From positions 1-64,000 of the forward strand of contig JANWJS010000012.1 of the NCBI GenBank assembly GCA_025451845.1: a stretch of 64,000 nucleotides of DNA, in the 5' to 3' direction. The position numbers and the translations under genes are program-made. The notes under the pieces are model-generated. The model saw only the letters and a program-made list of their open reading frames with translations. It did not search any database and had not been told where the DNA came from. Below, one piece after another: positions 60,521 to 64,000 of the stretch (the stretch's first letter is position 1; each line of letters starts with the position of its first letter). The stretch comes from Steroidobacteraceae bacterium. GTDB taxonomy: Bacteria; Pseudomonadota; Gammaproteobacteria; Steroidobacterales; Steroidobacteraceae.

Positions 60521-61702
60521 TCAGTCGCGGGCTCGCGCCAGGGCTATCACATCGTCAGCCATCGACCGCGCGATATTCGCACGCGAGTACTTCGCGACGA
60601 ATGCGGGGCGCAAGCTTTCTCTGATGTCGAGCGCCCGGAACGCACGAACGCCTGCGGACACATTGCATGGAGGAAATACGGCGGCATTGTCGACCTCCTC
60701 CGTGATGAATTTTGCGGCATATCCTGCAGCACCGGCAAGCACCGGCTTGCCGAGGGCCGCGTACTCAAATATTTTCGACGGCAGCACTCGCTCGAGCGCC
60801 CGATGGGATCCCAGATGCAGGAACAGCACATCGGCCCGGCGATATGCCTCGAGTAGTGCGCCTCGAGTCATCGGCGGCTCGATCATGACGTTGTCGAGCC
60901 CTGCCCTCTTCAGGGCCGATTCGAGAGCCGCGCGCCGCGCCCCGTCACCGACCACGACGAACCGGGCGCTCCCGCGCAGTGCCCGCGCCAAACCCGGGAG
61001 CACGTCATGGAGCCCTTGTCCCTCACCGATATTGCCGGCGTAGAGGATGATGGCCTCCTCGTTGGTCTTGGATGCCGGCTGGACGGGCTTCTGGGCGAGA
61101 AATTCGTCATCGATTCCGTTGGTAAACCAGGCGAGAGAGGTACCCGCATAGCGCGAATGGAAGTATTGCTCGAACCCGCGCGAGACGAGATTGATCCGAT
61201 CGGCACGCCTGAACGTCCAGCGTTCCACGGGGGAAAAGAATCGGCGCGCCAGCCAAGCCAGGGGCTTCGGCAGCACGTCCCCGATGGTATCGACGAAGAG
61301 ATCGCGGATGTCCAGATACAAAACCGCGCGCTTGCGGCGTGCGATGCACGCTCCAAGGCAGGCCGTCATCAACCGGGATGATGTGGCAAACACGATGTCG
61401 TAGTGCCTGTCGCGTACCAACCGCAGGACGCTCCATGAGAACTTGAGGAAGGCCCGCGACTGACCCGCCATATCACTTCGGTGTGGCGGTAACTTGATGC
61501 GGTGTATTTCGACGCCTGCATCGATCTCGATTTCAGCCGCTTGCTGGGTAAAGGTGCGATACCGGTTCGGGAGTGTCGTAATGACGTCGATCTGCGTACC
61601 GGGAGGCGAGCGCTCCCGCAAGGCGGTAACGAAGGCTGTGGTGCGAAACGAGCCTGCGGAAAGGTCGGGCCGGTAATAGAAGCTCAGCACCAGGATTCTC
61701 AA
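60521..61702 (-). CDS. GT4-family glycosyltransferase
   Basis: A 393-residue GT-B transferase. N-terminal domain starts RILVLSFYYRPDLSAGSFR; the C-terminal domain has 'ILYAGNIGEGQGLHDVL' and the donor-binding EX7E region LPSKIFEYAALGKPVLAG. The TTG at 61702 overlaps the heparinase-like gene stop (TTGA) with GGAGGAG just upstream, which decides the start. It adds a sugar from a nucleotide donor to the lipid-linked repeat unit; the donor is unknown. Confidence 0.9.
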   Translation of the reverse strand: MRILVLSFYYRPDLSAGSFRTTAFVTALRERSPPGTQIDVITTLPNRYRTFTQQAAEIEIDAGVEIHRIKLPPHRSDMAGQSRAFLKFSWSVLRLVRDRHYDIVFATSSRLMTACLGACIARRKRAVLYLDIRDLFVDTIGDVLPKPLAWLARRFFSPVERWTFRRADRINLVSRGFEQYFHSRYAGTSLAWFTNGIDDEFLAQKPVQPASKTNEEAIILYAGNIGEGQGLHDVLPGLARALRGSARFVVVGDGARRAALESALKRAGLDNVMIEPPMTRGALLEAYRRADVLFLHLGSHRALERVLPSKIFEYAALGKPVLAGAAGYAAKFITEEVDNAAVFPPCNVSAGVRAFRALDIRESLRPAFVAKYSRANIARSMADDVIALARARD

Positions 61703-63333
61703 AGAGCTCCTCCCCACTCGAGTCGCGTGACCAGGGAAGAGCCCTCGAGCCGGGCGACGATGCACTGGTTGGGGAGGGTAACGCCGAACTCCGGGTGCCA
61801 GGTTCCCGCCCGGATGTCGATCCGACGCGCGCCCTCGAACGTCATATGAGTCGATTCAGCGCCGGGCCATGAAAGGGCGAGGCAGTGGTCCGTCTCGAGT
61901 CGAGCGGTCACTTCCGGGTGCAGGTGAAAGTACGCATCGGCGATCCCGAAATTGCCGCTGACTTTGTCTTCAACCCGCAGGCTTCGGTCGTCGAGAACCC
62001 AACATCTGGTGTGCAGATTCCTTCCCGGCAATCTAGCATACCCATCGTGTCTGCCTTCGATCGCAATATGTCCAGCAGAGGAAGAAGCTGCGAGAATCTG
62101 CACCCGAGCCCGCCGCGCAACCCGAAAGCCGCTCCAGACCTCGCTGGAATTCTGCTCGTCCACCGTGAGCGTATTGTGAGCGGCGGTACCGCGCTGGCGA
62201 TGTCGCTCGCCATCGACTCCGTACCGCGAGGTCCCTGAGTTTACGAACAGGCGTTGCCGCCCGAGACTCATCTCGAAGCTCAGCGTGTCCGCATGACCAT
62301 GACCCAGGAGGTAATCGGGGCCGAGTGGCGCACAGTCGCAGATCACGTACGCGGGTCCCCGGGACATAGCGCAATAGCCGCTCGCCTCGAGGATTTCGAG
62401 CGGTCTTCGGTCGAGCCGCGGTGCGGCCAGATTCAGCCGGTCGGCATATCGCTCCAACTCCGCCAACTGCGGCGCCATTCCAAAGGCTGCGTCGTTGAAA
62501 AAGGAGATACCCCCATCGGGATGGCACATGATTTGCGCCCATCGCCACATCCGTTGCTGAGCTTCTATCCAATGCGCCGGAACCGGATGTCCGAATGCAT
62601 GCCTTATGTTTATAAGGTCGAGCAAGTCCTCGAGCGCCGATGCATGGTACATCGGACTGCGCTCGAAGTGGCCGCCGTCCGGGAGAACCTGCTCCCGCAA
62701 CTCTCCCTCGATGATTTCGAGTCCCCGCCGGTACCAGCTTTCGGCTTCGCGGCCGTCAAAGTAAGAGCCGACGTAAATCAGCGCCTTCCCATTCGCGAAG
62801 AGGTGATTCCCGAGCAGGTGGTATTCCAGGCGTCGCATGAGCCAGCGCGCTTGCGTCGCGAGGCTTTCCCGGCAGTTGGCCGGCAACACGTTTCCACCCA
62901 GTGCCCATTTGACCCAGTTCACGATACGGCGCGATACCGGGTAGGGCTCCCAACCCGGACCGTCGCCCGGTGGGTTCTCCGCGACCCAGCGATCGAGGAT
63001 GTCCTTATGCCACGCTCGTCTGCGCGGCGCATCGCGGGCATTCAGGTCATCGAAATAGTGTAGTTGATAGAGCCAGAGTCTCGTGACATCGCCGCGCCGC
63101 CAATCCTGAGCGAGTGCGCACCTGCGCTCGACATTGAGCATCCTGAAGACATCGGGTGCGACCAGGGTCTGTCCGCAGGCCACAGGCATCATCCACGGAC
63201 CGATCAGCGTCCTGGGCGGGGGCGCCGTTCCCACACGGGCGCGTGGTCGCGGAAGAAGGAGCCGCGCGCGTCCGGCGAGCTGGATGGGCCTGAGGTGGCG
63301 TACGGTATGGAAATACCGCGAGAGAACTGTCAA
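61699..63333 (-). CDS. heparinase II/III-like protein
   Basis: A 544-residue protein with an N-terminal alpha/alpha toroid and a C-terminal beta-sandwich. Visible landmarks: 'QLHYFDDLNA', 'YPVSRRIVNWVKWAL', 'EQVLPDGGHFERSPMYHA' and 'GHGHADTLSFEMSLGRQRLFVNSGT', the latter with the His and aromatic residues typical of the family. Such proteins are common in exopolysaccharide loci and act on acidic polymers, as lyases or as non-catalytic processing factors. Start TTG 63333 overlaps the preceding stop (TTGA). There is no signal peptide, so its site of action is uncertain. Confidence 0.88.
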   Translation of the reverse strand: MTVLSRYFHTVRHLRPIQLAGRARLLLPRPRARVGTAPPPRTLIGPWMMPVACGQTLVAPDVFRMLNVERRCALAQDWRRGDVTRLWLYQLHYFDDLNARDAPRRRAWHKDILDRWVAENPPGDGPGWEPYPVSRRIVNWVKWALGGNVLPANCRESLATQARWLMRRLEYHLLGNHLFANGKALIYVGSYFDGREAESWYRRGLEIIEGELREQVLPDGGHFERSPMYHASALEDLLDLINIRHAFGHPVPAHWIEAQQRMWRWAQIMCHPDGGISFFNDAAFGMAPQLAELERYADRLNLAAPRLDRRPLEILEASGYCAMSRGPAYVICDCAPLGPDYLLGHGHADTLSFEMSLGRQRLFVNSGTSRYGVDGERHRQRGTAAHNTLTVDEQNSSEVWSGFRVARRARVQILAASSSAGHIAIEGRHDGYARLPGRNLHTRCWVLDDRSLRVEDKVSGNFGIADAYFHLHPEVTARLETDHCLALSWPGAESTHMTFEGARRIDIRAGTWHPEFGVTLPNQCIVARLEGSSLVTRLEWGGAL

Positions 63334-64000
63334 TGTCGCGCCGCCTCGGCCAGTGTCACCGTGACTCGCGCTACCTCGATTATTTCCTCGAACGGAATGG
63401 GCACGCCTTTCGCGGTCGTGAGCGCATCGACGAAAGCTCTCACGCACGCGGCTTGACCTTTGTCCTGCCGCCACAAATTCATGTTGCTGAACTTGCCCCA
63501 ACCGTAGCCGCGCAACTTGCGGAAATTATTGAGCTGCAGTATGCGCCCGCCACAGAACACCTCGATGCGCTCCTTCGGGAAGCTCCGATGTCCGTTGGCA
63601 AGGTAGTGAATCACGCCCCACGACCCGTCCTCAAACGCCAGCGTCACAGTCGCCTTGTCGTCGGATCTGCCGTGTGATTCTGACGCCGCTCCAAGGGTCT
63701 GGATCCGTGCTTCGGTGATGCGACTGCCCGCCAGAAATCTCGCCAGATCGATGAAATGGCAAACTTCCCCGATGATCCGCCCGCCACCCGAGTTCCGATC
63801 CTGGGTCCAGTGTTCCTCGGGAACGGCGCCAGCGTTGACAGTGGCAACCATGCACATCGGCTCACTGACGGTGCGCAAGAGCTGCTTCATTCGCACGATA
63901 TGTGGCGCGAACCGTCGATTGAACCCTACCATGACCAAGGGCCTGGCTGCCGGATCGGCAGCGAGCCAGGTCGCTTGAATCTGCTCGATTTCCTGCCCGG
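63330..64000 (-). CDS. Gfo/Idh/MocA-type (bi-domain) oxidoreductase, partial at right edge
   Basis: The gene enters from the right edge; only its C-terminal 223 residues are present. The frame is open to base 64000, so the ATG at 63929 is internal. The visible part begins QEIEQIQATWLAADP, then 'ARPLVMVGFNRRFAPHI', a 'EHWTQDRNSGGGRIIGEVCHFIDLARFLAGS' core (catalytic-type His and Asp) and a late 'ERIEVFCGGRILQLNNF'. This matches the C-terminal half of Gfo/Idh oxidoreductases, including two-domain enzymes with a zinc dehydrogenase N-terminus that are often paired with heparinase-like genes. It presumably modifies a nucleotide sugar. Confidence 0.8.
   Translation of the reverse strand, partial: GQEIEQIQATWLAADPAARPLVMVGFNRRFAPHIVRMKQLLRTVSEPMCMVATVNAGAVPEEHWTQDRNSGGGRIIGEVCHFIDLARFLAGSRITEARIQTLGAASESHGRSDDKATVTLAFEDGSWGVIHYLANGHRSFPKERIEVFCGGRILQLNNFRKLRGYGWGKFSNMNLWRQDKGQAACVRAFVDALTTAKGVPIPFEEIIEVARVTVTLAEAARH

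Overview
The window is GC-rich (mostly 60-67% by eye) bacterial chromosomal DNA. Gene families, a diderm envelope (lipoproteins, BamA/TamA-like and Wzi-like outer-membrane proteins, a Wza-like exporter, a VirB system) and a respiratory oxidase point to an aerobic proteobacterium. A gammaproteobacterium of the Xanthomonadales/Nevskiales/Steroidobacterales kind is my guess, not proven. No rRNA, tRNA, CRISPR array, integrase, transposase or replication origin was found.

Region 1 (1-3192, minus strand): a heme-copper oxidase cluster with subunit I, subunit III, a small membrane protein and a c-type cytochrome lipoprotein cut by the left edge. Subunit I keeps all metal ligands but lacks the usual proton-channel Glu and Lys. 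A PAP2 phosphatase (3473-4372, plus) follows.

Region 2 (4433-19705): a compact conjugation block. One leftward run encodes SSB, VirB2, B3, B4, B5, B6, a 45-residue VirB7-like lipoprotein, B8, B9, B10, B11, a coupling ATPase, a small membrane protein, a second related coupling ATPase, a MOBQ-like relaxase and a ComF-like phosphoribosyltransferase. Many junctions overlap by 4-20 bases. An 81-residue acidic protein is divergent at its head. No VirB1, integrase or replication gene is visible.

Region 3 (19744-37049): housekeeping and accessory genes. These are a secreted two-repeat protein divergent from a MocR-type regulator; a MarR regulator with a near-perfect operator plus an MFS exporter; a FadR-type regulator with a sodium:solute symporter and a small membrane partner; a FecR/DUF6600-like protein with a C-terminal peptide repeat; a MOSC protein; a Wzi-like protein; an orphan ModA; a BamA/TamA-like barrel; a zinc-ribbon protein; a bactofilin; and a receiver-only response regulator.

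Region 4 (37060-64000): a large exopolysaccharide locus on both strands. Precursor supply comes from AlgC-type mutase, ManC and Ugd. Chain initiation is by an ExoY/WbaP-type transferase and possibly a WecA/MraY-like one. Assembly uses three GT2 enzymes, one GT4 enzyme and a methyltransferase. Polymerisation and export use Wzx, a Wzy/ligase-like protein, Wzz and a large SLBB exporter. Modification candidates are a Tat-exported beta-helix protein, a heparinase-like protein and a Gfo/Idh-type oxidoreductase cut by the right edge. The locus also contains decayed pieces: an antisense ugd fragment, an MFS fragment, a 5'-truncated beta-helix gene, and a lipoprotein gene split by two compensating frameshifts. 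A lower-GC stretch lies at about 58.7-60.5 kb.
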